A DNA stretch of 37,324 nucleotides from positions 1 to 37,324 of the forward strand of contig CAZDEE010000014.1 in the NCBI GenBank assembly GCA_964504595.1, in the 5' to 3' direction. Each line of letters starts with the position of its first letter. Positions within the stretch are counted from its first letter, which is position 1. Below the pieces are notes generated by a model that saw only the letters and a list, made by a program, of their open reading frames with translations, made no database searches and was not told the DNA's origin. The position numbers and the translations under genes are program-made. Of this stretch, positions 15,964 to 23,730 are shown in pieces. This DNA comes from CAG-826 sp964504595 (lineage in GTDB: Bacteria > Bacillota_I > Bacilli_A > RFN20 > CAG-826).

Positions 15964-16019
15964 ATTATATGAGGACTTTGTTAATATTTTTTTTCTAATT
16001 TGTAAATGTTTTGTAAATG
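15964..16019 (-). promoter_or_regulatory. Promoter and predicted response-regulator box
   Basis: Reverse-strand -10 TATAAT (plus-strand ATTATA at 15964-15969) with an AAAAAA in place of a -35 (15987-15992). Directly upstream are two copies of plus-strand TTTGTAAATG at 15999-16008 and 16010-16019, period 11. The first repeat starts exactly 35 bases from the -10 edge, as at 12486-12521. Confidence 0.65.
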
Positions 16020-16048
16020 ATTTATCAAATAATTGTAAATAAAAGAAA

Positions 16049-16066
16049 AGGCGTATTTCTACGCCT
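16049..16066 (-). terminator. Terminator after degV gene
   Basis: On the reverse strand AGGCGTA and TACGCCT pair around a four-base loop, followed by TTTCTTTTATTT. It overlaps the stop codon. Confidence 0.75.
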
Positions 16067-16934
16067 ATAGGTATTCATTAATTGATTTTTTATTAATTCG
16101 TGGAGAAACAACAATTCCAACTGTTCCTGGCCCACAATGAGCGCAGACATTAATTGGAATAATTCCTCTTATAACATTATAATCACCTAAGAATGAAGAT
16201 AAATATTCATTAACCGCTGCAACAAGTTTTTCATTACCATAAAAATCTATTAAAGTATAGTCATAATCGCTAACCGGATAATCTTTAACCATTGACTTAA
16301 TACTATCAAAAAATGATTTCTTAATATTTCTTGTCATACATTCTTTAACAAGCGCTCCATCTTTTAAACCAATTACTGGTTTTAATCCTAAAGTATTTCC
16401 AAGTGCGGCAATCGCAGGGGAAATTCTTCCGCCATTCTTAAGGGCTTTAAGATTTTCTAAAAAGAAAATAGCTTTATTATTCTTTTTTCTTTCTTCAATT
16501 AAAGACACAATCTTATCAACACTTGTGCCTTTATTAGCTTCATCAAAAGCAAAAAGTATATGAGATAACATCAGTGAAGAAATTGACATTCCATCAATAA
16601 TGGTAACTTTACCCGCGAATTGTTCAGAAACAGAACTAAATAATTGATACATTGATGATAATTTGCTTGAAATTGTAAAATGAATTATATGATCGTATCC
16701 CTTAGCAAACAAGCCCTCAAAATAAGAAGTCACTTGTCCTAATGGAGGTGTTGATGTTTGCACCTTTTTATTGCTTATCATCGCATTTCTTAATTGTTCT
16801 TGATTAATAGTAATACCATCTAAAAATTCTTCTCCATCAACGATAACGTTGAGTGGAAAAACACTAATACCATGCTTTGGTAATAAATCATAATTAATTA
16901 AGCATGAAGTGTCAGTTGAAATTAATACTTTCAT
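16065..16934 (-). CDS. DegV-family fatty-acid-binding protein
   Basis: 289 residues of the usual DegV length. N-terminal VLISTDTSCLINYDLL, then VFPLNVIVDGEEFLDG, STPPLGQV and HFTISSKLSSMYQ fit the family's two-domain fold, in which a fatty acid is held in a buried pocket (the TSTP loop region). Family members known as FakB present fatty acids to the kinase FakA for phosphorylation and entry into phospholipid synthesis; no fakA is in this window. Single gene with AGAGGAAAAC upstream and its own terminator. Confidence 0.9.
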   Translation of the reverse strand: MKVLISTDTSCLINYDLLPKHGISVFPLNVIVDGEEFLDGITINQEQLRNAMISNKKVQTSTPPLGQVTSYFEGLFAKGYDHIIHFTISSKLSSMYQLFSSVSEQFAGKVTIIDGMSISSLMLSHILFAFDEANKGTSVDKIVSLIEERKKNNKAIFFLENLKALKNGGRISPAIAALGNTLGLKPVIGLKDGALVKECMTRNIKKSFFDSIKSMVKDYPVSDYDYTLIDFYGNEKLVAAVNEYLSSFLGDYNVIRGIIPINVCAHCGPGTVGIVVSPRINKKSINEYL

Positions 16935-17273
16935 TTGTTTTCCTCTTTTAATAATAGAAATAAATTATCCTAATTATTTCTTTCCTTTAATTTTTTATTT
17001 AAAACATTAATAATTATATCGAAAATAATTTAGTAAATTTTTAATTACCAATATAGAACCAAATTTATGATAACGCTCGTTATTATAATTTATTTATATG
17101 TTAATAAAATTTATATTCAGACTATTATTATGCTTTAAAAATTAATAAAGCATTTATTTAAGTGCCTTATTAACTAGATAATAAACTAGTATTAATCATT
17201 TGTCAACTTTAGCTAATATCCCCTAATTCAATAAAATATTATTTATTTTTAATAATACAAAAAATACTTTTTA
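16935..17273. other. Intergenic region without recognised gene
   Basis: 339 bases of very AT-rich sequence between degV (start at its left edge) and the HAD gene (stop at its right edge). It must contain the degV promoter on the reverse strand. I see no coding potential, tRNA or strong hairpin, only a short ACTAG/CTAGT inverted repeat around 17173-17190. Confidence 0.6.
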
Positions 17274-17987
17274 TTAACTATTTAGATGTTTTTTAATTAC
17301 ATCTATTACCTGATTTATCTTTATATATTCAAATTTATTTATTGTATTATTTGGATCTAATAAATAATTTCCAACCATATAACACTTTATACCACATTTA
17401 AATGAACATTCACCATCTTCTAATGTATTATTACCAAAAAGGATAACTTCATCTGGATTCAAAGAAAATTTAGATAATACTTCTTTAAAATAATTAGGAT
17501 TTGGTTTTACAAAAGATGAATTTTCATATGTAGTAATATATTCAAAATCATTCTCTTTCAAATCAACATATCCCATCCTAGTCAAAGTGGCGATCTTAGG
17601 AAAAAAAGGATTTGTAGTTAAAAACAAACGAATTCCCTGCTCATGACAAAAATCAATAATTTTTCTTGCATAAGGATTATCTTTACAGCATTTTTTTGTT
17701 TCTTTAAATTCATTTTCATAAAATTCATCAAGATATTTTTTATCCTTTAGTTTTTCTTTCCCATATGAAATAGAAAACAAATCCCAAAACACTTCTTCAT
17801 TAGTCTTTGTTCCATCGTTTTGATACATCGCTTTTATTCCATCTATCATCACTTTCTTAAAAGATTCTTTTTCATATCCTAATGAAACCATCTTCTTACT
17901 AAGAAGGCCAAAATACGTTTTAATAAATTCATCTTCATTTAATGGCAATAAGGTTCCATCTAAATCAAAGAAAATTGCTTTTATCAT
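17274..17987 (-). CDS. HAD-superfamily hydrolase
   Basis: 237 residues. Motif I is IKAIFFDLDGTLLP, with the nucleophile and acid/base Asp pair. A helical cap (about 15-90) is followed by motif II FLTTNPF (Thr), motif III Lys in SSFVKPNPNYF and motif IV LFGNNTLEDGE, where the usual Asp pair is represented by N-x-x-E-D. It is a cytoplasmic phosphatase-type enzyme; the substrate is not apparent. I use ATG 17987, with GGAGTGG seven bases upstream; 22 upstream in-frame residues are not family-like. Divergent from the P-loop gene at 18175. Confidence 0.85.
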   Translation of the reverse strand: MIKAIFFDLDGTLLPLNEDEFIKTYFGLLSKKMVSLGYEKESFKKVMIDGIKAMYQNDGTKTNEEVFWDLFSISYGKEKLKDKKYLDEFYENEFKETKKCCKDNPYARKIIDFCHEQGIRLFLTTNPFFPKIATLTRMGYVDLKENDFEYITTYENSSFVKPNPNYFKEVLSKFSLNPDEVILFGNNTLEDGECSFKCGIKCYMVGNYLLDPNNTINKFEYIKINQVIDVIKKHLNS

Positions 17988-18118
17988 AAACAACCACTCC
18001 ATCCTATTATTTGAATAATAATCATTTGTAAAACATCTTTTAAGGTAAACCAATTATAATTTACCCGACTAAAATAATATCATAATTATTTATAATGTTG
18101 CATTTTATTAAATAATTC

Positions 18119-18148
18119 TTGGAATTGTAAGCGCTTAAGTATTATAAT
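18119..18148 (+). promoter_or_regulatory. Promoter with cre-like palindrome between -35 and -10
   Basis: TTGGAA (18119-18124), 18-base spacer and TATAAT (18143-18148). The spacer contains TGTAAGCGCTTAAG at 18126-18139, which differs from a perfect catabolite-responsive element only in its last two bases, with the palindromic core TAAGCGCTTA. A LacI/CcpA-type repressor bound here would block the promoter. Confidence 0.55.
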
Positions 18149-18174
18149 ATAAGTAACAAAGGGAGATGATAACA

Positions 18175-18618
18175 ATGTACAAAGAATTTAGAAACACCTT
18201 CATTTTTGGACAACCAGGAACCGGTAAATCAAAGCTTTTAAGAAATTATATCGAGGAAGTTATTTATGATCGAACCGAAGATAGTGAAATCTTTTTAATT
18301 TCACATAAATATCTTGGATATCGTTCAAACAAAATCCGTGATGAAATCGTTGAAGATTTCGACACAAATATTGAAAAAATATACAAATTATATTTAGAAA
18401 GATTAGAAAAAAGTGATTTAAGAACAACTCCAAAATTATATGTATTCTTAGATGGCTTAACCAAGACTTTTTCTAAAATTAACGATAATACAAAGGCACT
18501 TCTAGGAGAAATGATGGAAAATGGGCCGAAAGCAAAACTATATTGTGTAATGACAAGCAGCTCAAGAGACTTCGACGAACACATCCTTTCTGGAAGCACA
18601 ATTATAGAACTTAAATAA
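18175..18618 (+). CDS. Small FtsK-like P-loop ATPase
   Basis: 147 residues. Walker A is GQPGTGKS (12-19) and a hydrophobic strand ending in Asp, LYVFLDG at about 89-95, acts as Walker B. The C-terminus AKLYCVMTSSSRDFDEHILSGSTIIEL mirrors the sensor strand and exit region of FtsK/SpoIIIE-type motor domains ('LATQRP..VI'). It lacks the membrane, linker and gamma domains and is about a third of a normal motor, so it may be a stand-alone ATPase for DNA or protein handling, or a reduced relative of conjugative VirD4/FtsK proteins. No partner is adjacent. Start at ATG 18175 with GGGAG eight bases upstream. A strong terminator follows. Confidence 0.65.
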   Translation: MYKEFRNTFIFGQPGTGKSKLLRNYIEEVIYDRTEDSEIFLISHKYLGYRSNKIRDEIVEDFDTNIEKIYKLYLERLEKSDLRTTPKLYVFLDGLTKTFSKINDNTKALLGEMMENGPKAKLYCVMTSSSRDFDEHILSGSTIIELK

Positions 18619-18645
18619 AAAAACTAAATAAGAATAACAAAAATT

Positions 18646-18694
18646 AATCTATCTTATAAATGAAGTTAAAACTTCCTTTAAGATAGATTTTTTA
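18646..18694 (+). terminator. Terminator after P-loop ATPase gene
   Basis: AATCTATCTT and AAGATAGATT (ten-base stem), with an inner GAAGTT/AACTTC stem, followed by a T run. About 27 bases after the stop codon. Confidence 0.85.
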
Positions 18695-18851
18695 TTTTTT
18701 ATAAATTTATTAATCATTTTAATTTTATATAAACATATCTATTTAAAGTAATCTTCATACTTGTATAACCTAATTTCGATATGAAATATTTACTCTCTTT
18801 TATCATTAAATAGTAAATGAATATTAAAATTTATTTTTATAAAATAATTAA

Positions 18852-18879
18852 AAAGGACAATCATTTTAACTTGTCCTTT
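18852..18879 (-). terminator. Terminator after lipoprotein gene
   Basis: AAAGGACAA pairs with TTGTCCTTT around a ten-base loop; on the reverse strand it is followed by TTTAATTATTTT. It lies about 60 bases after the lipoprotein stop codon. Confidence 0.7.
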
Positions 18880-18937
18880 ATTTGAATTTTAAAAATATAA
18901 ATTTAAAAAATAAATAAAAATATTATTTATAATCCTA

Positions 18938-19558
18938 TTAGTTTTTCCATTCAACTTTGGTTAAATATTGAGCATAACCTGATTCATTAGCAATTTTGAA
19001 ATATTTAAAAGAATCAAGATTATTGTATTTATATGTTATTTCAGTATCATTTTCCTCAAGCACTTCATATGTTAATACATATTCACTAAAAGTAGAGGAA
19101 TTAGAGGCATAAACTTTAGGGGCTGTGTGAGTGTTTACATAAACATCATTTGCATAATCTTTATAAGAATTTTTCATCAATGAAATTGTTAGTTCTCCAT
19201 CAATAGGATTAATATTATAAAAATAGCCAATAGCCTTTTTCATTTGTATTGTATTAGAACTATACTTACCTTCATTTTTCATTACATTAGAAAAATAGAA
19301 TGATACTTCTCCGCAACTGAAATCTCCATCTATAGGATAACTACCATCAACATTTCCAGGAACTAAATTTGGATTTAAACTAAATGATTTAATTACTTCA
19401 ATATCACTTGTACTGTCAACGACGCTACTTGTAACATCAACAACATTACTTCCAGTTGTAGGAGAAGTTGTATTTGACATCATAGAAGAATCGCTGCTAG
19501 ATGAATTACCGCCACAACTTGACAATAACAATACTAACAATAATAAATGTTTTTTCAT
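18938..19558 (-). CDS. Hypothetical lipoprotein
   Basis: 206 residues. MKKHLLLLVLLLSSCGG is a lipoprotein signal with lipobox LSSC (Cys15), followed by a Ser/Thr-rich spacer to about residue 52 like that of the metalloprotease lipoprotein at 4850. The remainder (about 55-206) is a soluble, probably beta-rich domain that I do not recognise. Start at ATG 19558, with GAGGTGGA upstream. It lies 16 bases before the membrane-protein gene's end on the same strand and may be cotranscribed with it. Confidence 0.75.
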   Translation of the reverse strand: MKKHLLLLVLLLSSCGGNSSSSDSSMMSNTTSPTTGSNVVDVTSSVVDSTSDIEVIKSFSLNPNLVPGNVDGSYPIDGDFSCGEVSFYFSNVMKNEGKYSSNTIQMKKAIGYFYNINPIDGELTISLMKNSYKDYANDVYVNTHTAPKVYASNSSTFSEYVLTYEVLEENDTEITYKYNNLDSFKYFKIANESGYAQYLTKVEWKN

Positions 19559-19574
19559 AATTTCCACCTCTTTT

Positions 19575-20225
19575 TTAATTCAATGCATCAATTTTAGAGT
19601 CAATTTTTTCCATTTGTGAAAATGGTAATAAACTAATTAATATTCCTATTAATCTTCCAATAATATTTCCAATTAATATATCGGTCATATAATCACTCCA
19701 ACCATTAATAATCGCATATAAAGGATAATATATTATTAGGTTAATAGAACTTATTAATAGAATACCAACAATTAGTTTTAAATAGTTATTTAATTTTATT
19801 TTTTCAAAAATGCTTATAAATACAATAACTGCGATAATACTTGCTACAGATGAAGCACTAAATGTAAAAAATGCTATCCATTCTTCTTTTGAACTTCCAT
19901 TCGACATCAAATCTGCGGATAAATTCATAACCGCAGCAATCATAATCGCCGCAATACTAGAAATAGCTAATAAAATAGTTGACTTTTTTCCTTCTTTTAA
20001 ATACATAACAACAATACAGAAAGCAAATAAAATATATACGAAACTATCTATTCCAAAAGTTATACCAAAGCAATCAATTGGAAACGGGATTGAATGATAA
20101 AAATTAGCATTAACTACCCCACCAATTGCTAAAGCATATAGAGGTACTGATTTATTCTTCTTATATCCAACTAAAGATAATAAGAATACACAAATACTAA
20201 ACAATAGAAGATAAATAAGTTTCAT
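19575..20225 (-). CDS. Integral membrane protein, unknown family
   Basis: 216 residues with six likely membrane helices (about 2-18, 24-45, 48-68, 75-98, 108-130, 145-165 and possibly 185-205) and little soluble sequence. A loop near residues 40-50, NANFYHSIPFPIDCFG, is reminiscent of small-molecule uptake components, but I cannot assign a family. GATGGAGGAAGC sets the start at ATG 20225. It precedes the lipoprotein gene with only a 16-base gap, so they probably form one transcript. Confidence 0.65.
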   Translation of the reverse strand: MKLIYLLLFSICVFLLSLVGYKKNKSVPLYALAIGGVVNANFYHSIPFPIDCFGITFGIDSFVYILFAFCIVVMYLKEGKKSTILLAISSIAAIMIAAVMNLSADLMSNGSSKEEWIAFFTFSASSVASIIAVIVFISIFEKIKLNNYLKLIVGILLISSINLIIYYPLYAIINGWSDYMTDILIGNIIGRLIGILISLLPFSQMEKIDSKIDALN

Positions 20226-20298
20226 ATAGCTTCCTCCATCACTGATAGAAGTATACCACATTTTTCTTCTATAAGATATCGACTTTTAGTAAATAGAC

Positions 20299-20757
20299 CT
20301 AATTATGAATTATTATATCCATCATAAGAATTAACGCAAAGGTTAACCATGTTAAATATGGAATATATAAATACCAAAAGTTATACTTTTTAATTAAACT
20401 ATATGCAAATAAATAGCCAATTAAAGCAATTAAAATAATAACAATAAAGGTCGATAGTATATTTAGATGCAAGTTAAAGAATAATGGAGTATATAATAAA
20501 TTAATTATAATAGACATCCAATAAACAGTTATAATAGTATCATTTTTTTCTTTTTTCAAATAAAATTGATACCATAATCCTTGCAATAAATATAAAACCG
20601 ACCAAATAATAGGAAAGATAACAGAAGGCACTTTTATTGTTCTATTTAACGATAAAATGTAACTAAAATCATCTTTATAAACTAAACCAATAATTATTCC
20701 CAATAAAATAGGAGTAAAAACATTAATAATAAATTGAATAATAATTATCTTTTTCAT
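20299..20757 (-). CDS. TspO/MBR-family membrane protein
   Basis: 152 residues with five membrane helices. Family marks are visible: PSVIFPIIWSVLYLLQGLW (the FxxxW..LY signature of helix 2), NLLYTPLFF (LNxxWxxxFF position) and IPYLTWLTFALIL (PYxxW at helix 5). TspO proteins bind tetrapyrroles and sterol-like ligands and affect stress responses. It lies 54 bases downstream of metQ on the same strand and could be read through from that operon. Confidence 0.8.
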   Translation of the reverse strand: MKKIIIIQFIINVFTPILLGIIIGLVYKDDFSYILSLNRTIKVPSVIFPIIWSVLYLLQGLWYQFYLKKEKNDTIITVYWMSIIINLLYTPLFFNLHLNILSTFIVIILIALIGYLFAYSLIKKYNFWYLYIPYLTWLTFALILMMDIIIHN

Positions 20758-20811
20758 ATTTTCATTATATGTCCTAAAATAAAATATTATTCAAAATATA
20801 TTCTATAATCA

Positions 20812-21666
20812 TTATTTAATAGTTAAATCTTTATAATAATATAAAACCGATTCACCAAAAGTATTTTCAATATATGTTCTAACTTTTTCATTGCCTAAAG
20901 CTTTAACCAATGCTTTAATTTTTAATGATTCTATATTTGTTTTTTTACACGCTATTATATTCGCGCGTTCATTAATGGTTTCTTCAGTTGTTTGTTCACC
21001 AAAAACTATTCTTGAAGCTAAATTATCAAGTCCTGTAAGCGCAGTATTACCAGGAATAACACCAAAATCATAGTCAGGTAAAGAAGCGCATAAATAAGTT
21101 TCTTGAATACATGTTAATGAGCAATTCTCATATCCGCTTAAAAAGGTTACACAACTATTTGGATTTGTTGGTATAAAGTTTTTAAAGGCACCTTCACTAT
21201 CATAATTTGATGGGTTAATAGTAAGAATATTGTATGATTGAAGTAATAATAACGCTCTTTCAGCATTAGAAATATCATTTACAATTTCAATAGTATCTCC
21301 ATTTTCTAAAGTTTTATGAGAGGTATTTGAAGCATATAAACATAATTTTTCATAATGAACTTTAGCTACTGGAACAAGTTCTTTTTTTCCTTTAAAGTTA
21401 TTTGCGTTTAAATATGGAACATGTTGGAAATAATTTGCGTCATATTCTCCATTTGCGACCGCATTATTTTGTAATGTCCAATCTAAAACTTTAACTTCTA
21501 ACTTATATCCTTCTTCTTCTAAAATTGGGGCAACTGCTTCACTTAATATTTTTGCATGTGGTAGTTCTGAAGCCGCAACCGTTATTGTATATTCATCATC
21601 TCCACATGAAGATAATAATCCTGTTAATAATAATGCACCTGTTAATAATAATGTTAATTTTTTCAT
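20812..21666 (-). CDS. metQ: Methionine ABC transporter substrate-binding lipoprotein
   Basis: 284 residues with a lipoprotein signal ending LLTGLLSSC (Cys21). The NlpA/MetQ family is clear from TITVAASELPHAKILSEAVAPILEEEGY, VLDWTLQNNAVANGEYDANYFQHVPYLN and the C-terminal ARIVFGEQTTEE region. It captures methionine (D- or L-) outside the membrane and delivers it to MetI/MetN. It is the third gene of metN-metI-metQ: its first bases overlap the end of metI by 4. Expression is expected to follow the T-box leader at 23350-23601, which senses uncharged tRNA-Met. Confidence 0.93.
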   Translation of the reverse strand: MKKLTLLLTGALLLTGLLSSCGDDEYTITVAASELPHAKILSEAVAPILEEEGYKLEVKVLDWTLQNNAVANGEYDANYFQHVPYLNANNFKGKKELVPVAKVHYEKLCLYASNTSHKTLENGDTIEIVNDISNAERALLLLQSYNILTINPSNYDSEGAFKNFIPTNPNSCVTFLSGYENCSLTCIQETYLCASLPDYDFGVIPGNTALTGLDNLASRIVFGEQTTEETINERANIIACKKTNIESLKIKALVKALGNEKVRTYIENTFGESVLYYYKDLTIK

Positions 21667-22331
21667 TTTACTTTTCTCCTTTTATCTACTTTCTTTGACA
21701 AAAACAAACCTAATTCTTGAATAATTTGAACCAACACGACAATAGAAATTAAAATAATCCATATAGTTGATCCTTCTAAATAATTCCCTGTATGAGTGGT
21801 GTAATAACTATACGCTAAAGTAATAAGACCTCCTGCGCTAAAAGAATGAGCAAATGCTGTTAATCCTATAACGTTAATAAGTGATACTGCCGCTCCATTT
21901 AACAAAGATGGCTTTGCTTCAACAAGCAATACCTTAGTAATAATTTGATAGGTTGATGCTCCCATTGATTTTGAAGCTTCAATTACTCCCGTATCAACTT
22001 CATTTAAAGAAGATTCAACTAGTCGAGATACAAATCCAAATGAAGCAAATAAAATCGGAATAATCATCGTATACCAATAACCTGTCGCTCTATTAAATAT
22101 CGCTCTTGTTAATGGCATTAATATTACAATTAATAATAAACAAGGTACTGAACGCATTATATTCACAAACACTCCAACAATGCCATTTACCCATTTATTA
22201 CTTTTAATTCCATTTTTAGATGTAATATTTAAGATAATACCAAGTGGAAATCCAATAAGATAAGCAAGTACTGTACCTATTAAAGTCATCGCAATAGTTT
22301 CGCCTGTTGCTTTCAATAAATCATTTATCAT
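21663..22331 (-). CDS. metI: Methionine ABC transporter permease
   Basis: 222 residues with five membrane helices and the MetI signature EASKSMGASTYQIITKVLL..AKPSLLNG, the cytoplasmic EAA loop that contacts the ATPase. N-terminal DLLKATGETIAMTLIGTVLAYLIGFPLG is also typical. Its start is adjacent to the metN stop and its end overlaps metQ by four bases, so the three genes are translationally coupled. Confidence 0.95.
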   Translation of the reverse strand: MINDLLKATGETIAMTLIGTVLAYLIGFPLGIILNITSKNGIKSNKWVNGIVGVFVNIMRSVPCLLLIVILMPLTRAIFNRATGYWYTMIIPILFASFGFVSRLVESSLNEVDTGVIEASKSMGASTYQIITKVLLVEAKPSLLNGAAVSLINVIGLTAFAHSFSAGGLITLAYSYYTTHTGNYLEGSTIWIILISIVVLVQIIQELGLFLSKKVDKRRKVK

Positions 22332-23324
22332 TTATTCCACCTCCTCATAACTCACATTTTTTAATGTAAGATACTTTTCTAACTTTTCAATATCTTTTGC
22401 GGATTGAGGAAGCTTTATAACAACTTGTCCATATACTTTTCCATCTATTACTTTACTTGATGCATAAACAATTGAAACCATTATTCCGCATTGATTTACA
22501 ATGTTAGCTATAAGCGGTTCATCTAAATTACCATCAAATCTAATTCTCAACATTTTGTTATTATCTAACAATGTCTTAATTTGATTCGAATAAATTAATT
22601 TTTTAGCAATTTCTGTTTTAGGATTTAAAAATACATCTGATAGTTCTCCTTCTTCAATTATCTTTGAAGATGATAAAATTGCAACTTTATTACATATTTC
22701 TTCAATCGCTGTTATTTGATGAGAAATCATGATTATTGTTAAGCCTAATTCTTTATTTAATTGCTTTAATAAAGAAAGAATTGAAGAAGTTGTATCTGGA
22801 TCTAATGCGGATGTAGCCTCATCTGATAATAAAACCTCTGGTTCTAGCACAAGGGCTCTAGCGATAGCCACCCTTTGAGCTTGACCTCCTGAAAGCTCAC
22901 TTGGATAGGCATAAAGTTTATCTTTTAAACCAACTTTTGTTAATGCATCAATTGCTTTTTGTCGTCTTAAATGCTTATCTTTTACATTATTAATTTCTAA
23001 AGCAAATTCAACATTTTGTAAAACATTACGTTGCTTCATTAAATTAAATGATTGAAATATCATCGCAATCTTTTTCTTATTATCTCTAGATATCAATTTT
23101 GATGAATTTGATAATAATTGCTCATTAAAATATATTTCACCTTCATCATATGTTTCTAAGCCATTAATACACCTTATAAGTGTTGATTTTCCAGCGCCAG
23201 ACAAACCAAGTATTCCATAAATATCACCCTGGTTAATTGTTAAAGATACATCATCTAATACTTTTGTATCACCAAATGATTTTGATAGATGACAAATTTT
23301 AATCTTTTCCATAATCACTCTCAC
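22332..23324 (-). CDS. metN: Methionine ABC transporter ATP-binding protein
   Basis: 330 residues. ABC ATPase domain (about 5-240) with Walker A GLSGAGKST, Q-loop FQSF, signature LSGGQAQR, Walker B VLLSDEATSALD and H-loop MISHQ. The C-terminal NIL domain (about 255-330) binds methionine and inhibits transport. I use GTG 23324 as start because AAAGGAGG lies five bases upstream; the ATG four codons later is too far from it. First gene of metNIQ, preceded by a Met T-box leader. Confidence 0.95.
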   Translation of the reverse strand: MRVIMEKIKICHLSKSFGDTKVLDDVSLTINQGDIYGILGLSGAGKSTLIRCINGLETYDEGEIYFNEQLLSNSSKLISRDNKKKIAMIFQSFNLMKQRNVLQNVEFALEINNVKDKHLRRQKAIDALTKVGLKDKLYAYPSELSGGQAQRVAIARALVLEPEVLLSDEATSALDPDTTSSILSLLKQLNKELGLTIIMISHQITAIEEICNKVAILSSSKIIEEGELSDVFLNPKTEIAKKLIYSNQIKTLLDNNKMLRIRFDGNLDEPLIANIVNQCGIMVSIVYASSKVIDGKVYGQVVIKLPQSAKDIEKLEKYLTLKNVSYEEVE

Positions 23325-23349
23325 ACTTACCTCCTTTAAAAAAATAAAA

Positions 23350-23601
23350 AACCTCTCCTAATAAAAGGACGAGGTTATCGTGATACCACCTTTTTTTACT
23401 TAACTTTCACAAGCTAAGCCTCATTAAGTACGCTCAATATGAGAAATACTCTTGTGCTTTAACGGGCACTCCCGAACGATCTTACTATACTTTCAGACCA
23501 TCTACTTCAAGACCATGTTCATTTACTTACCAATGCTTGCTTTCACCTAACCAAGCTCTCTATAAAAGAATCAGTAAATTACTCCTTCTTTTCAACGTAT
23601 T
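23350..23601 (-). promoter_or_regulatory. T-box riboswitch leader, methionine-specific
   Basis: Read on the reverse strand. Stem I opens after the start site near 23601 and contains an AGAGAG-type loop motif and the putative specifier ATG at 23516-23514 (context GAAC-ATG-GTC). The T-box itself is AAGGTGGTATCACGA at 23393-23379, which binds the free NCCA end of the tRNA. AACCTCGTCC and GGAGAGGTT then form the terminator stem, followed by TTTTTTATTTT (23375-23346). Uncharged tRNA-Met is expected to stabilise the antiterminator and switch on metNIQ. The T-box is obvious; the specifier assignment agrees with the genes but was placed by eye. Confidence 0.9.
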
Positions 23602-23607
23602 TACCTA

Positions 23608-23636
23608 ATTCTAAAGTTTAAAACAATATTTGTCAA
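23608..23636 (-). promoter_or_regulatory. Sigma-A promoter of T-box metNIQ transcript
   Basis: Reverse-strand TTGACA (23636-23631), exactly 17 bases, then TAGAAT (23613-23608). The predicted start near 23601 is where the T-box leader begins. Confidence 0.8.
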
Positions 23637-23730
23637 ATATTTTTTTCTATACCAACTAAAATACAATGATTTAATTTATTTTTTAAATAATAATAAAATT
23701 AAAAATACTATTACTACTTTTAATTAACTA

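Larger units (their letters stand above)
18619..18937. other. Intergenic region holding two terminators
   Basis: 319 bases between convergent genes. Apart from the hairpins at 18646-18694 and 18852-18879 I see no gene, tRNA or repeat; the middle part is AT-rich and featureless. Confidence 0.6.

Noticed and set aside
18264..18599. Reverse-strand frame of 111 codons opposite the mini-FtsK gene
   Set aside because: Antisense shadow; the forward frame has Walker motifs, promoter and terminator.
23350..23601. SAM riboswitch as the control of metNIQ
   Set aside because: The AAGGTGGTATCACG T-box and the tRNA-type architecture explain the leader; no S-box motifs are seen.
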